Source: Massospora cicadina (taxonomy: Eukaryota; Entomophthoromycota; Entomophthoromycetes; Entomophthorales; Entomophthoraceae). From it: 64,000 nucleotides of DNA. Both the position numbers and the translations under genes were made by a program. How positions within the stretch are numbered: the stretch's first letter is position 1; each line of letters opens with the position of its first letter. The DNA lies in NCBI GenBank assembly GCA_022478985.1, contig JAKSZP010015911.1, positions 1 through 64,000 on the forward strand, read 5' to 3'. Of this stretch, positions 43,051 to 54,082 are shown piece after piece. Below the pieces are notes generated by a model. That model worked only from the letters and a program-made list of their open reading frames with translations. It was not told the origin of the DNA and did no database searches.

Positions 43051-44120
43051 TGGTTGTTCAAAGACATCAAGTGTTTGCTTTTCTGCATTTGACTCTAATT
43101 TTTGAAGTTCATAATATACATGACTTCAGTTCATGGGAGGATCTATGTCTATCTGAAGAAGCCTCAGCTGATGTAATGACCATGGTTCCATGTGAGGCCC
43201 TGACCAGGATGTTTGATGACCAGATAGATAGGGTGATGGCCCTGTTTGAACTATTTGAGACATTTTTGCAGTTTGACGAGCATGATTCTGGATGTGCCCA
43301 TGGGGTGGTGCATCAGTTGGACATGGGAGACCACCCTCCTATTTCATCATGGCCTAATCATCAATCCAAAGCGGCGGAAGATGTTGTATCTGCAAAAGTA
43401 CATAAATTTATCAGACAGGGAATGTTAGAGTTATCAAAGAGCCCCTGGGCGTCCCTATGTTGATTGTTAAATAGATGGCACTAGATTGAGTAGTAATTGA
43501 ATACCAGAAGCTCAATCATATCACAAAAGAAGATTTGTATTCGTTTCCATAAATTGACAACGCTCTGGATTGGCTGGGTGGGGCTAACTATCTCTCAACC
43601 ATGAATTTGATATCAGGATACTGGCAGATCAAGTTGCCAATGGTGAAACGGGAGAAATGCGCTTTTATCACCTCGAATGGGCTGTTCCAACCCATGAATA
43701 TTCCTCAAGGGTTATGTTATGGCCTAATTACATTCCAGCGGGTGATGGACAACACCTTGCGTGACCTGAAGCTTTCCTGTGTGCTATTCTACTTTGACAA
43801 TATCAATGTGTTCTCACGAACATTTATCAAACATTTAGACCATTTAGGCAAGTGTTCCACCATCTTGCTGAAGCAAACTTAAAAATCAAACCTCAAAAAT
43901 ACCCTTTTTTCAAGGAGCAATTAGAATACCTTGTGTTTCTGGTAGAATTGTAGGGCTTAGTCCTCAGCTGGCAAAGGTTGAAGCTATACAAAAGATGACT
44001 TAGTCAAGCAACAAGAGGGATATCCAGGTGCTTTTTTAGGATAGTTGGGTACTACTGCTGGTTCATCCTAAACTCAGCTGTATTGGGGCTTCCCTCTTCG
44101 AGTTATTAAAAAGAACGCCA
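43050..44120 (+). pseudogene. E2 linker and reverse transcriptase (broken)
   Basis: 43050-43463 is an open frame of 137 codons: the linker (NIHDFSSWEDLCLSEEASAD), then GVVHQLDMGDHPP, FIRQGMLELSKSPWAS, the RT start. 43601-43882 is the palm: MNLISGYWQIKLPMVKREKC (block A), LFQPMNIPQGL, VLFYFDNINVFS (YxDD box read as YFDN). The connection KVEAIQKM, then a degraded F-L-G-I-V-G-Y-Y run, extends to 44100. Frameshifts and the changed YxDD box make it inactive. Confidence 0.86.
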
Positions 44121-44199
44121 CCTTTGAATGTACTGAGCATTGTCAAAACGCTTTTTTATGTTTTATGGACCACATTAGCTAGTGCGCTAGCCTTACAAT

Positions 44200-44600
44200 T
44201 CCTAATTTCAAGAAGGAATTTATTTTGCAAACGACGTGTATCAATCCGCCATAGGGGTGGTATTATTCCAGAAGGATCATGACGGCGTGGAGCACCCTAT
44301 TGCATATTGTAGTTGGAGCTTGAACAGCCACGAATGAAATTATGCTGTGTCCAAGTGGGAGTGCCTCACTGTAATTTATGCATATAATCAGATCCAAGTC
44401 TACCTAAACGGAGCAAAATTAAAGGTAGCGATGGATCATGCGTCATTGTGTTGGCTACAGAACATTTGCGAGCCCAAAGGGCGTCTTGCTAGATGGGCCC
44501 TAAAGCTTCAGGCTTTATGATTTCGAAATACTGAATCACCCCCGGTGCAAAGCACCAAATGCTGACTGCTTATCTTGGCTACCAACAATTGTGGTAACGG
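44200..44600 (+). pseudogene. E2 RNase H (broken)
   Basis: In broken plus-strand frames: a degraded first motif around 44225-44260, H-P-I-A-Y-C-S (about 44295-44320), an N-Y-A-V-S-K-W-E-C-L-T-V-I-Y stretch (about 44335-44385), and K-V-A-M-D-H-A-S-L-C-W-L-Q (about 44425-44460), all in RNase H order and close to E1. Confidence 0.75.
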
Positions 44601-44759
44601 CGGATTTGGGTTACTTTCTATATAATAAATGGTCAGTGGTCGATATGCAGACAAAACGCCGCAAGTTATTTGGGCGCTTGATGGGATGATGGCTGATATG
44701 ATCTGGAAAAACGGTGAGTTATAAAAGAGGATTAATACCTATATGCTGAGCTTCCCCAA

Positions 44760-45815
44760 AACCCTCTTCTTGATTGGACATTATTTTGGGTGCACACAAG
44801 GTGGTGGGTCATGGAGGAGTATGCAATATGGTAAATCTTATTGTCTCGATACTATTGGGAAAGCATGTACTTGATGTGCTAGAGACCATTTCCTGCTGCC
44901 ACCAGTGCCAAGTGGAGAAGCTGTTCTGCCAAAAGACCTCTTACCAGCTGTTGGAACCTCATTTTGCTTGGCACACGGTATCTATTGATGTCATTGGGAC
45001 CTTGCTGACAGGATCTAACTGGTCTAAGTATATCTTGGTGGTAATTGACTATTTGGCTAGGTGGGTTGAAGCACGGGCAATATGAGATCTAGGGGTGGTT
45101 ACTGTGGCTAAGTTTGTAGTGGAATTTATAATTCAGCATCACAGCTGCCCTCAGTTTATCCTTACTGACAATGGAGCTAATTTTAACTCTCATATCCTAC
45201 CCATGCTCAATGAAATGATGGCCATCCAAGGGGTTTAACAACCCCGTATTATTTCAAATCAAATTGAATATCAAATGGGTCAATGGGACGCTGATGAATA
45301 TACTCCAGAAGCTGGTAACGAATAGACCCTCCGATTGGAGTACCCTCTTTTCCACCGCTGTTTTTGCATACATCATCAGTTATCACTCAGCAATGGGGAA
45401 GAGCCCTTTCCAGTTACTATATGTATGGCACCCCGCTCTACCTGCACTGCTCTATGCCTGCATGGAAGATACTGGCAGAATGGATCCTCACCGCTACTTG
45501 ACCAAAATAACAAATATGTTGATAAAATTACAAGCCAAAGTGTACTAATCCAGATTAGCCAAGAATTTAGAAACTAGGCTGCAAATCAGGTACGGTGTAG
45601 AAGGCTAACACAGTTCAAGGATGGAGATATGGTTCTATTACACGATCAGCATGGGTTTTGGCGGAAGCATAAGCTAGATAACATCTGGATTGGCCCTTTT
45701 GAGATATTGGAAAAAAACAAGTGTTGGTGCCTATACAATCAAAGACTCCACATGCAGTCAGATTATTAATTGAGTGCACATAAAGTTCCTTCAGGGATAT
45801 AAACACCATATAGTT
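44760..45815 (+). pseudogene. E2 integrase (broken)
   Basis: 44774-45085 is one frame of 103 codons with the zinc domain (GAHKVVGHGGVCN ... CCHQCQVEK) and core Asp 1 (VSIDVIGTLLTGSNWSKYIL, then ARWVEARAI). About 45160-45180 encodes LTDNGANFNS (Asp 2). 45264-45548 gives IKWVNGTLMN, where the Glu of E1 (VEWVNGTL) is Lys, then MDPHRYLTKITNMLIKLQ. The C-terminal domain (DGDMVLLHDQHGF-like, broken) runs to about 45815. The lost Glu and the stops mean no activity. Confidence 0.85.
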
Positions 45816-47095
45816 TTTATCCAGAGAAAAAAAAGAAAAAACAAATCATTTTGTGGGGTATATAGCTAACTTTATTTTGTGTCATTGCTCAGATTCATTA
45901 ATAAGCTGTCTTCATCTCCTCACCTTTTCTCTGGTTCTTGCGGTGAGTCTTATTCCTTGATCAGGGGGACCCACGTTTCTTTCATCGCTTTAGAAGTGGA
46001 GCCGATTTGTTGGACATCTCATGTTGGGGTGGGGGTGGAGGCTGCCATGTCAGGGGTGAGGGAATTGGTATCAACTCTGGGGCCGTTGCACCAGAAAATG
46101 GAGGGGAGGATAGGGTGGCGGGACTAGAGAGATGATGGACTTGGGACCCAGGGTAACAGGTGAGGTGGCGATAGCTCAGCTGGCTGATCAAGATTGAGAT
46201 GAACCTGCTCTTGCCCCACTAGAAGCAAAGCCCACAACCACATGGGCTGATGGACTCAGGAGATTAATGTGTACCTGATAAGTGGGGTCCAAAATCATAA
46301 GGGCTGGCACATAAACAAGTGAGTACTGGCTTGGGGGGAAAGGCTTCGCCCAGCACCAGGAAATCCATGAGGAAGTCCTCCATGCTAGGTGATAAAGCTG
46401 GGAAAGGAACAGTTGCTGTAAAAGCTGCTTGATGGGCCTACTAAAGCGCAGCACGGTGCCACTCCATCCCTGACCCTAACTCACCCGCAGGGTGAAAAAG
46501 ATCATGTTGCCAAGGAGCACCATGATGGGGAGATATTAGGATGGGTCATTGGTGCTAAGGGCAGCAAACGCTGCGGTGACCCCAGATTGCATGAAATTCC
46601 ACTGGTTGTTTTAAAAAAGTGCACCCCTAGGGGCTGTAAGTGGGTAGGAGCATGGGGGAAGGACCCGACCAGCTGACTATCACCCACTGCATTAAGCACA
46701 GCATCCATTGGACTGACAGTGCTGCAAGGTGAGGCTCTGCGGGTGGAAGAAGCACTAGATGGTTAAAGCTGTCCTCCAGGAGCTGGGCTGCCTCAGTAAA
46801 CAAAGGGCCTTGGCTCTCCCTCCCCAGAATAATTGGGTCACTATGTCCCTGAAGGTGGTGCGCAAGGAAGACAAATGGCTGACAAATTTGGGAAGGAGCT
46901 CCTCCTAAGCCAAAAGGGTCATGGCGTCCATTTCAGCACCTCCTTCATTGGCCGGAGGAAGGGGAACTGGGGGAGTGGGATGCGGCCTAGGTCATTCAGA
47001 TCCACATTGAGCCATAAATGAAAGAAAGGGTTTAAGTCTTGAGCTCATGGTTTTTGTTGCATGGTGGCTGCATTGGGATGATCAAAGGATGATGT
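45800..47095 (-). other. Extra 1.3-kb segment in E2, coding-like on the minus strand
   Basis: E1 runs from integrase straight into the polypurine tract (CTTATTGTCCAGTC); E2 has this segment between a GTGCACATAAAGTTCCTT-type end and the same CTTATTGTCCAGTC (47097 onwards). It is GC-richer than the rest of E2. Minus-strand frames 46502-46708, 46188-46454 and 45982-46191 are proline/leucine-rich (for example PSPLTWQPPPPPQHE). An AATAAA on the minus strand near 45870 lies close to the left end. It may be a retroposed sequence inserted antisense. I do not recognise the protein and found no clear TSD. Confidence 0.45.
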
Positions 47096-47126
47096 GCAGC
47101 TTATTGTCCAGTCAAAGGTGGGGTAA

Positions 47127-47695
47127 TGTCTAGGAATATCTATGATAGGACGATAAGTCAATATATCCACCGGCGGATCATTGGCTAACCATTGGGATTA
47201 GGCCTATATTTGTATTATAGAGTATCCAAGTTAATTAGCAAACTCAACTTTGGTGTATAGGAGAAATTCCGCTGAAGATATAATGATAAGCTGATTAGGA
47301 AATGTCGATGCATGATGAATAGTTGGTAAATCACCTCAAATTAGGCAAGCTGAATTTAATGAACATAGACTCTGCCAGACCAATGAGAATATGGCGGAAT
47401 GAAGAGTTTAAACAAAAGGTTTGGTATTGACTAAAGCTTTTAAAATATCAGTGAGATGAGAAGGTTGAAAGGGAGAGGTTTTTGCGAATAGGAAGAAGAG
47501 GGTTCACAGAAGAAGCTACATAATATATAATATAAGAAAAAGAACGGGTTGTAGTGTAAGCAAATGCTTCAGGTTTTCTATATTATTAAGTTATCTTAGG
47601 ACTGATAATCTCCGTATTGTCCGTCCATTGATCAGTAGGATTAACCCTGTGCAACCCCTCCGGCATATCTTCAATATATAGCCAAAGGTATAACA
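47127..47695 (+). repeat. E2 3' LTR, 569 bp
   Basis: Begins TGTCTAGGAATATC after AAAGGTGGGGTAA and ends AAAGGTATAACA. The TSD GATCC follows. Confidence 0.92.
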
Positions 47696-47700
47696 GATCC
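47696..47700. repeat. E2 target-site duplication, right copy
   Basis: GATCC, identical to 40013-40017. E3 sequence resumes here. Confidence 0.88.
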
Positions 47701-47729
47701 AATACAGTGAACTTGTTTTTTTAAAAAGG

Positions 47730-48090
47730 GAATCAGTAATCCTCTTTTATCTTACTGATGTTTTTTACAACCATATCCTTCTTGGTGATATTTCCTACCA
47801 GAAGGTTGATAGTTCGTTGATTTTCAGGGTCTAAGATGTCCAGAAAAACTCTGAGCTCCAAAGGACTAATTCTGTCAATGCTGGTTAGCTGACATAAGGA
47901 AAATTGTGGGAGATTTGTATGGTAATCTTAATGTCAACTACCCGTTGTTCACCCACTTTTTTACCTACCTCTTCAGAGGCATAGAAAGGGATGCCCTCAA
48001 GGGCGTCCACTGATTGAGGCAACATTTTTGTATGACATCCTGCCGTGGTGAAATGTAAGGATAAGGCGGACGAGGGAAACTCAACTGTTT
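47730..48090 (-). pseudogene. E3 dUTPase-like module
   Basis: On the minus strand: MLPQSVDALEGIPFYASEEV (about 47975-48030), corresponding to motif 1 and matching LPPSSVCASEGMPLYSNNSI in E6; then GEQRVVDIKITIQISHNF; a broken middle; and FLDILDPENQRTINLLVGNI (about 47800-47860), corresponding to motif 3 (V-I-D-x-x-Y-x-G), with the Asp kept and the Tyr not. It lies between protease (48374) and RT (split off by E2). The agreement with E6 at both ends supports one shared domain. Confidence 0.55.
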
Positions 48091-48373
48091 AAGCATAATC
48101 TTTTTTATTAAGCTCATCTTTTTTCAAAATCAGAGGTACCTCATAGTTAAGCTTTGGAGATAGACCTTCTTCAAGTTAATAACACCTTCATATTCAAGCA
48201 TGAATTGGGTACCAATGAGTAAATCATAGCTATTGTTGGCCAAGGCCACCGGTGGAGCTTACAAGTTGAGCTTCCTAAACCAAATGACAGAGAAGTGTAG
48301 GTTCCAATGGCGCGAGTGTTGTTTGGACCAGAAGTTCCAAACTTTTGTGTATAGTCGATGTCAGAGGACAGCT

Positions 48374-48660
48374 TTATTTTATCATAAGTTTGGATGACAT
48401 AACGTTAAAAGGGGACCCAGTGTCAAGGATAGCCCTAACCCACACTCCATTAACTATGACCTCCACTTTGGTCAAGGTCTCACCTAAGGTGGGGGGAAGA
48501 GCGAGTGCCTCTTTTAGATGGAGAGTAGAGGCAAGGCTTTTAGAAAGTTTCAGGGTATTTTTCTTAAATTGACTGCAGGGTATGAACACACTGGGTAGAT
48601 CGGATAAATATGGTGATGAACTGGTCAGCATCACTAGCAGTGTCAAAGACTTTAAGTTCC
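48374..48660 (-). pseudogene. E3 aspartic protease
   Basis: The frame 48646-48374 (90 codons) has VIVNGVWVRAILDTGSPFNV, the intact D-T-G-S active-site loop, then MSSKLMIK. An N-terminal strand and helix precede it. The catalytic Asp is intact; downstream frame changes break the protein. Its position between Gag and the dUTPase-like module is as in the other elements. Confidence 0.85.
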
Positions 48661-49174
48661 CTCAACACTTGCCATAGATAGGGTTGACAGGGAATTTTAG
48701 CCCATTCCACTCTCTCCTGGTTCAATTGGTCAATACCACCACTTCACCTGGAGCTCCTTAAATATAATGACCCACATCTTCACCACCCCCTTCAGATTCA
48801 TCATCAGAGGGGTTATCTATGCATGTAAGGGGGCCCACAGGGGGTGAGGTAGGTTCAGGGCTTCCCTTATGGCATGATATGTCCTGGGGTGGCTCCTCCA
48901 GCTTATTAACTTTTGGAGGAGAAGATAAAATTGTGGAAGCTCGATTTTTGACCTATAAAGTAAGGGTTTGGTGCTGCCTCATGGAGACAGCTTTAAAACT
49001 AAAGTTAGCGAGATGAGAGGTCGAGGGAGATAGCATCATGGAGGTGGATGCTTTAACCACATAGCTTTGGGTTGATCAGTGGTAACGAGCTTTTGTGAAA
49101 CAGGCAGTTTAGCCTTTGTGACCTGGTCATTTAACCCATTGTTAGTGGGGGCGAATGGTACCTGAGAGATGGGT

Positions 49175-50090
49175 TTAGGATTGGGAGAAGGCGTTGGAAC
49201 CACTTTTGAAGGCCGCTACGATGAAAAAGATGGGCAAGGCAAAGGGATAACTACTTTCATTAACTGAGTTTTTTTCTGAAGTCGAAGGGGAGCACTGCCC
49301 CATCACAGCTTTTTTTGGGCTATCCTCACATGGTGAAGGACCATCTTGTAGTGGCAGCTCTTTGGAAACAGGGTTCCAAAGTAAGATAGCCATTGAAGTG
49401 GCTGGAGAGGTTAAAGTGGATTCTCTTTTCGTAGATTTTTGTATAAGTTTGTGTTCATGAAACTCAACCACTACTAGCAGAGTCTCTTTGTTATCCAATA
49501 CTGTTTGGAAGGTGTTCTTGACTGCAGAGATATGCATTGCTAAATGGGGATGAGACGCCAAGCCAGCCATGATAGTATCAATGGCATCATCTAGAGGTAG
49601 CAGTTTGGCAAGAAACAGAAGTTGAGCTTTACTATAAAAGCGCTCAACACAAGAGGGGACAAATTCTCCCTCTTGTAGGCTAAGGCACATAGAACCTGTT
49701 TTTGCCGTTGTAAACTCTGTAGGGAGCCAAAAATCGTCAATAAGCGCTTGATTCACTATTTCCCAGGTGCCAAGAGTAGACATAGTGGGAATCATTATCT
49801 CTTGAGCCATATGACTCAAGCAGGAAAGATGTTTTTGAGCTTTTGCTGGTCAGTTGCTCCTTCCATTGCAGATCTGTACACAAATAGAAAGGTTGCAATA
49901 CTGCCTTTGCCTGGGATAAACTTGTCCCTAAAAGGGGGAATGTGAATGGTGGAAGAGGCTCCATAAAGGCCTTGAGAGGGGTGCAGCTTAAGCTTTTTAA
50001 GTCAGGATAATGCACTAGCTAGCTGTAATTTTAATGCAGCGATCCTAGACTCAGATGAAGCGTGGAGGTTGTGAGGGTTAGGTAGCCCAC
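49175..50090 (-). pseudogene. E3 Gag (one long frame)
   Basis: The 49819-49175 frame has 214 codons: FVPSCVERFYSKAQLLFLAK, LDDAIDTIMAGLASHPHLAM, HISAVKNTFQTVLDNKETLL, then a Ser/Pro-rich tail. An overlapping frame 49737-50015 covers the N-terminal side (LKAFMEPLPPFTFPLLGTSL). The FxxRFYSKAQxL and helical repeat pattern is that of a Gypsy capsid C-terminal region. No zinc knuckle was recognised. It would form the particle shell. Confidence 0.7.
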
Positions 50091-50151
50091 CAAGCTCCAA
50101 ATTTTAATAAGATTTATTGTGGTGTACAGGGCCCTTAAAGTGAGCACCTCC

Positions 50152-50878
50152 TGTTAAAATTCCTGGTGGAGGTTAATGCTCTCTGGTGTTAGTTTGCACA
50201 GGATTCAACAATATTAGCAGAAACAAGAGTATAATAACTCTGAACTGCTTTGGTAATAATTGGGGATTTTGATACCACTGGAGGAATAAAAATGGGATAA
50301 AATTATATACTAAGAAATCAGGGCTTTGATTTTTATATATGTTTTATTAGTGATATTGGCAGGATAAAAAATGAACCCTATTAATAAGTCAATACTTAGT
50401 ATCTAATGTGTCAAGGCTAGAAGTTCAGATTGCTTAGTAAAGTACAAATTAGGGAGCATTAAGATTCAGCCTATTGGAGCTTTAAAGACTCACTTCACTT
50501 TGTGAGATGGCTGGGGGAGGGCAGGTAAGATAAGTCTGTTGGGTAAGGTTTTGATGTATTTTATCCATTCAGTGGTCTGGAAAATTTTTGCAATTGGTTG
50601 GACCTCATCTGACCCTATAAAAAGGCCAGTCTCCGAGATATAGACTGTACTAAAATAGAAATGGCCTGCAGAGAAGACTCTGATGAACTCCTTAAACTCA
50701 GTTGACAATTTGGTGCAATCCAACTGCCAAAACTCATTTTGTTTGCCCAAACACTATTAGAAGTGTTACCCCAATTCAAGGGGTTCCACAGGGAATTGAG
50801 CAAGGTCTTTTGGCAGATTTTTTCATCATTTATCTCTGACTACTCTTTTTGATACATCAGACTTGTAATTTTATGACA
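50152..50878 (-). repeat. E3 5' LTR, about 727 bp
   Basis: Plus-strand start TGTTAAAATTCCTGG and end TTTTATGACA. The inner side carries a primer-site-like GGTGCTCACTTTAAGGGCCC (minus strand, about 50127-50148). It aligns with 36602-37322. Confidence 0.88.
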
Positions 50879-50883
50879 ATTAC
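50879..50883. repeat. E3 target-site duplication, right copy
   Basis: ATTAC, identical to 36597-36601. Confidence 0.85.
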
Positions 50884-51390
50884 AATTGTGTCTTAAAATT
50901 GGGAAAGGAGGTAAAAGTAAGTTTTACTAGCATAGTAGCAGCAAAATAAGGGAAATTGGGTGAGATGTCTTAGATAATAATATAAGAAGTCCAAGATTAG
51001 ATCTAATAAACTAATGAATTGGGGATTCTGCAGCAGCCCAAATATCTCAGTCAAATATGCTGCGCTCACCATATGGATAAGTTTGAACCTCAAGATTAGG
51101 AGCTCCTAGGGAGCATTAATTGATCGCATAAGTTGGGGTTGATCTCAGACTTTGAGAGTCATCAAATTTCATCAAGGGATATCTGATAATTTTTGGCTAT
51201 ATGATCAGATCAAGATTGATTCCCATCAGCTGACGCATCTGAGTCTGCCATTTGGGTAAGAATCCTGACATTGCTGATGCTTTTCGTCATCATTGGTTAA
51301 CAATTTTGCCCCTGAAAATTATAATAGCTGATTCTTGTCAAAGAGACTTGACGTGGTCAATTAAAGCCTTTGCCATTGTGAATCCTGACA
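50884..51390 (-). repeat. E5 3' LTR, proximal part
   Basis: On the minus strand the E5 integrase end is followed by a purine tract GAATAGGGCAT and then TGTCAGGATTCACAATGG at 51390, the same tract-then-TG arrangement as in E4 and E6. I therefore place the LTR start at 51390. E3 cuts the LTR at 50883, and the rest should continue at 36601 leftward. The partner LTR is outside the window. Confidence 0.55.
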
Positions 51391-52500
51391 ATGCCCTATT
51401 CAAGGTCCTATTATAAAGGGACATAAGGGCGTAGAAAAACTTTAAACGCGATTAATAAAAGTATCTTGTGTAATGTCTGCAATAAAGTATTCAGATCCTA
51501 ATTTGTAGATAACCTTATAGTGTCCAGACCAAGGTACTCCAAGACTAGTAATTTGACCTCCAGCGCAGGTATGGTAAATGAGGACTAGATCTCAAATTTG
51601 ATAAACTGTTAGAGATAGGAGGCGCAAATTGATTAGCTGGTTTTGTGTGAAGTAGTTGTGGTAATCTCTATCAGTAGAAATTGCTTGAAACCAAATTATT
51701 TCATCAGCCACATTTCATATCATGAGATCAAAAAAAATTGAGGAACTGAATATCTAAATAAATCTTGAACAGTACTTGGTAACCTTGATTCTCATCCATA
51801 TAAATCATGAAATGGAGACATCTTAATTATGCGTTGCTAACTTAGTTGATAGTTAGTATATTAGTGGGTAGATATAGATTCCATTACATTGGATCAGTGG
51901 CTGAAATTTTTCTCAAAAAAGAGACTAACGTACCATTAGCTCACTCCACCATTCCAGTAGTAATAGGGATTATATGAGGCAGCGAAAGTTCGTTTGGTGT
52001 TATAGAGTGAGGTCAATCCTTATACTAACTGATTAATTCACTTGAACCCATTATCAGAAAGGAGGATCCATGTGCAACCATGTTGAACAGATACTGAACG
52101 AAATGAAAACTAGAGTGGTAGCTTTGGCTGTTGCTGATGGTACTGATTTAGCTTCCACCCATTTTGGTAAAATTGGTCAATAGAAAATAAATATAGCAAT
52201 TTCCATGTAGACCTGTGGGTAATGGCCCAACTATATATACAATAGCAATGCTAAATGGTCCTCATGGAGCAACACTTAATATTGATATTTTTAGACTGAC
52301 TCAATCTTGATTCTGACATATTTAAGCAGGCGTCTATTACCTCTTATATTGTTTCTAACATATTTAAAATCAGTCAGGTTTATGGCTTTTTGTGCCCTGC
52401 CATCAGCTTATGGTTATAAACTTGCGCAACTAGACCCAGCATTGTTTTTAACTTATGATACCAGTAATAACGTTTATATAAACACTCAAAGGTTTTAACT
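51391..52500 (-). pseudogene. E5 integrase (heavily decayed)
   Basis: Minus-strand pieces: WILLSDNGFK (Asp 2, about 52060), EWWSELMVR (Glu region, about 51945), and a C-terminal stretch GHYKVIYKLGSEYFIADI and FINRV (about 51430-51540) typical of the integrase end. The N-terminal domain near 52400-52500 is not readable. Stops are frequent. Confidence 0.65.
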
Positions 52501-52689
52501 CCTTTATGGCCAACGGTGGTATGACCTTCTAAATTGATTTTGAGATGAAGGTCAATTATAAGTTAATTATTTTTATTATAATTTTGTATAACTGTCCTTC
52601 TTGGCTCTATGTATTTGGAGTCATTTTTTATAACTTGTCTTAAATTTGAGAATTTTTTAACTCCCAAAACTCAAGGCGTCCAATTAATT

Positions 52690-53995
52690 CATATAAACTT
52701 AATCCACCTCAGGTATCACAATGAGCTAAAACTGACATTCTGAAAAACTAATCTTCATTTTGATGGATATCTACTCCACAGTGCTCAATAGAGAAATCAT
52801 ATTTTTGTAAGTGAAGGGCCAGCATGCTAAACGTCCATCAGGGTCTTTCATTTGCTGCAGCCACCATAATGAGGTATGATTAGTGACCGCAGGATATGAG
52901 TTACATACAGGCAGGGACATAATTGCTTAATAGCTAACAGGACAGCCAAGCATATTCAATCAGTACAATATAATTTCTCGCCACCTTATTTTGAGTTTTA
53001 CTGTAGTAAATGACTGGAAGATATATCTTATTGTCATCCTGTTGAGTGAGGATTGCTCCCACTGTGACATTGCTGGCGTCTGTGAACAATATATAAGGCT
53101 GATCAAACCAAGGATGTATTAGAATGGGATGAGTACAAAATGCATACTTGAATGAGTTGAAAGCTTGTTTATTTTCAGAGTTCGACTCAAATGGTACTCC
53201 ATTTTGTAGTTAGTAAGTAAGTTAGAGGTTTTTATAATTCATTAAATCTAGAGATTAACTGATAGTAGTATCTTACCATTTCTAAAAATAATTGTATATC
53301 TCTTAAACTAGCAGTACAGGACATATTCTTTATTACTTCAACCTTATTGTGAAGAGGTTGAATTCTTTTGATATTCAAAACCAAAAAACTCCATCTCATC
53401 TTAAAAAATGAACATTTTGATAGTTTAAAGTTGAGTGAAGCTTGACTAAGTCAATTAAATACTTTCTTTAAATGCATTAGATGATCAGAGAAAGTTTTTG
53501 AAAAAACTATTATATCGTCCAGATATACTAGAACACAGGATATCTTATGATATTCTATAAGACAATTATAGGTTTTTAAGGGTATCTAGAGCATTGCAGA
53601 GCCCTTGAGGCGTCCGCGTAGGCGCAAAAAATCCTTCATTAGCTATCAAGGCACACTTAGCTCTACCCTTAGGGGATAACTTTATTTTTTATAGTTTAAT
53701 TGCTAAGTCCATGGCAGAAAAATATTGAGCGCGTGTAAATAGTCTCAGGTATTCATCAATTCTGGGTAAAAGATAACTATCTTTTCTAGTAACTGAATAT
53801 AACTTCCACTAATCCATTAGTACGTGATGTCCTCCATCCTTATTTCACTTTAACAGAGGTGAGAAGCCCAAGGTCTTTTAAAGGGCACTAGTAATCCTGC
53901 ATCAATTAGTTTATAATATCAGTAATTAATTGAGCCTCATCAACTTTACTCTTTCAATAAGGACTAGACCTGAAAGGGGGAAAATCTTCAGTTTT
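52690..53995 (-). pseudogene. E5 RNase H and reverse transcriptase (heavily decayed)
   Basis: Read leftward on the minus strand. 53995-53850 begins with KKGVLHTVKTEDFPPFRSS, matching GVVHQLDMGDHPPISSW of E2. About 53500-53560 corresponds to the YxDD region. About 53050-53090 encodes an RNase H first-motif pattern (F-T-D-A-S-N-V-x-V-G-A-I-L). About 52820-52900 has the T-N-H-T-S-L-W-W-L-Q-Q-M-K-D-P-D segment. All are separated by stops. LINE A cuts the coding region at 54014. Confidence 0.68.
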
Positions 53996-54013
53996 AACAG
54001 TATGCAATACACC
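53996..54013. repeat. LINE A target-site duplication, left copy (diverged)
   Basis: AACAGTATGCAATACACC here matches AACAGCATATAATACTCC at 59975-59992 with four differences, three of them transitions. On the minus strand both copies encode E5 RT sequence in the same frame (GVLHTV and GVLYAV), which supports a true duplication of the target. Confidence 0.75.
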
Positions 54014-54082
54014 TTTCTTTCACTGCTAATTTTTTTGAAAATTACAATTACCTGAAAATTTAACCCTATCAATCAAACGAAT

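Larger units (their letters stand above)
40018..47695 (+). mobile_element. E2: Ty3/Gypsy LTR retrotransposon nested in E3
   Basis: LTRs at 40018-40584 and 47127-47695 with TG...CA ends, a perfect 5-bp TSD GATCC, a primer site (40585-40607) and a polypurine tract (AAAGGTGGGGTAA). Plus-strand order: Gag, protease, dUTPase-like module, RT, RNase H, integrase. A further 1.3-kb GC-richer segment lies between integrase and the 3' LTR (45800-47095) and is absent from the related E1. Pol is frame-broken. Its position splits E3 between the dUTPase-like module and RT. Confidence 0.94.
36602..50878 (-). mobile_element. E3: Ty3/Gypsy LTR retrotransposon, minus strand, split by E2
   Basis: LTRs at 36602-37322 and 50152-50878, with 5-bp TSD ATTAC on both sides. 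Minus-strand order: 5' LTR, Gag (49175-50090), protease (48374-48660), dUTPase-like module (47730-48090), then, after the nested E2 (40018-47695), RT (39100-40011), RNase H (38640-39060), integrase (37330-38450), 3' LTR. The host sequence is the 3' LTR region of E5. Frames are longer than in E4-E6 (the Gag frame is 214 codons), suggesting a somewhat younger copy. Confidence 0.92.

Noticed and set aside
45800..47095. An envelope gene downstream of integrase in E2
   Set aside because: The coding character is antisense, and no signal peptide, transmembrane helix or cleavage site pattern is seen.
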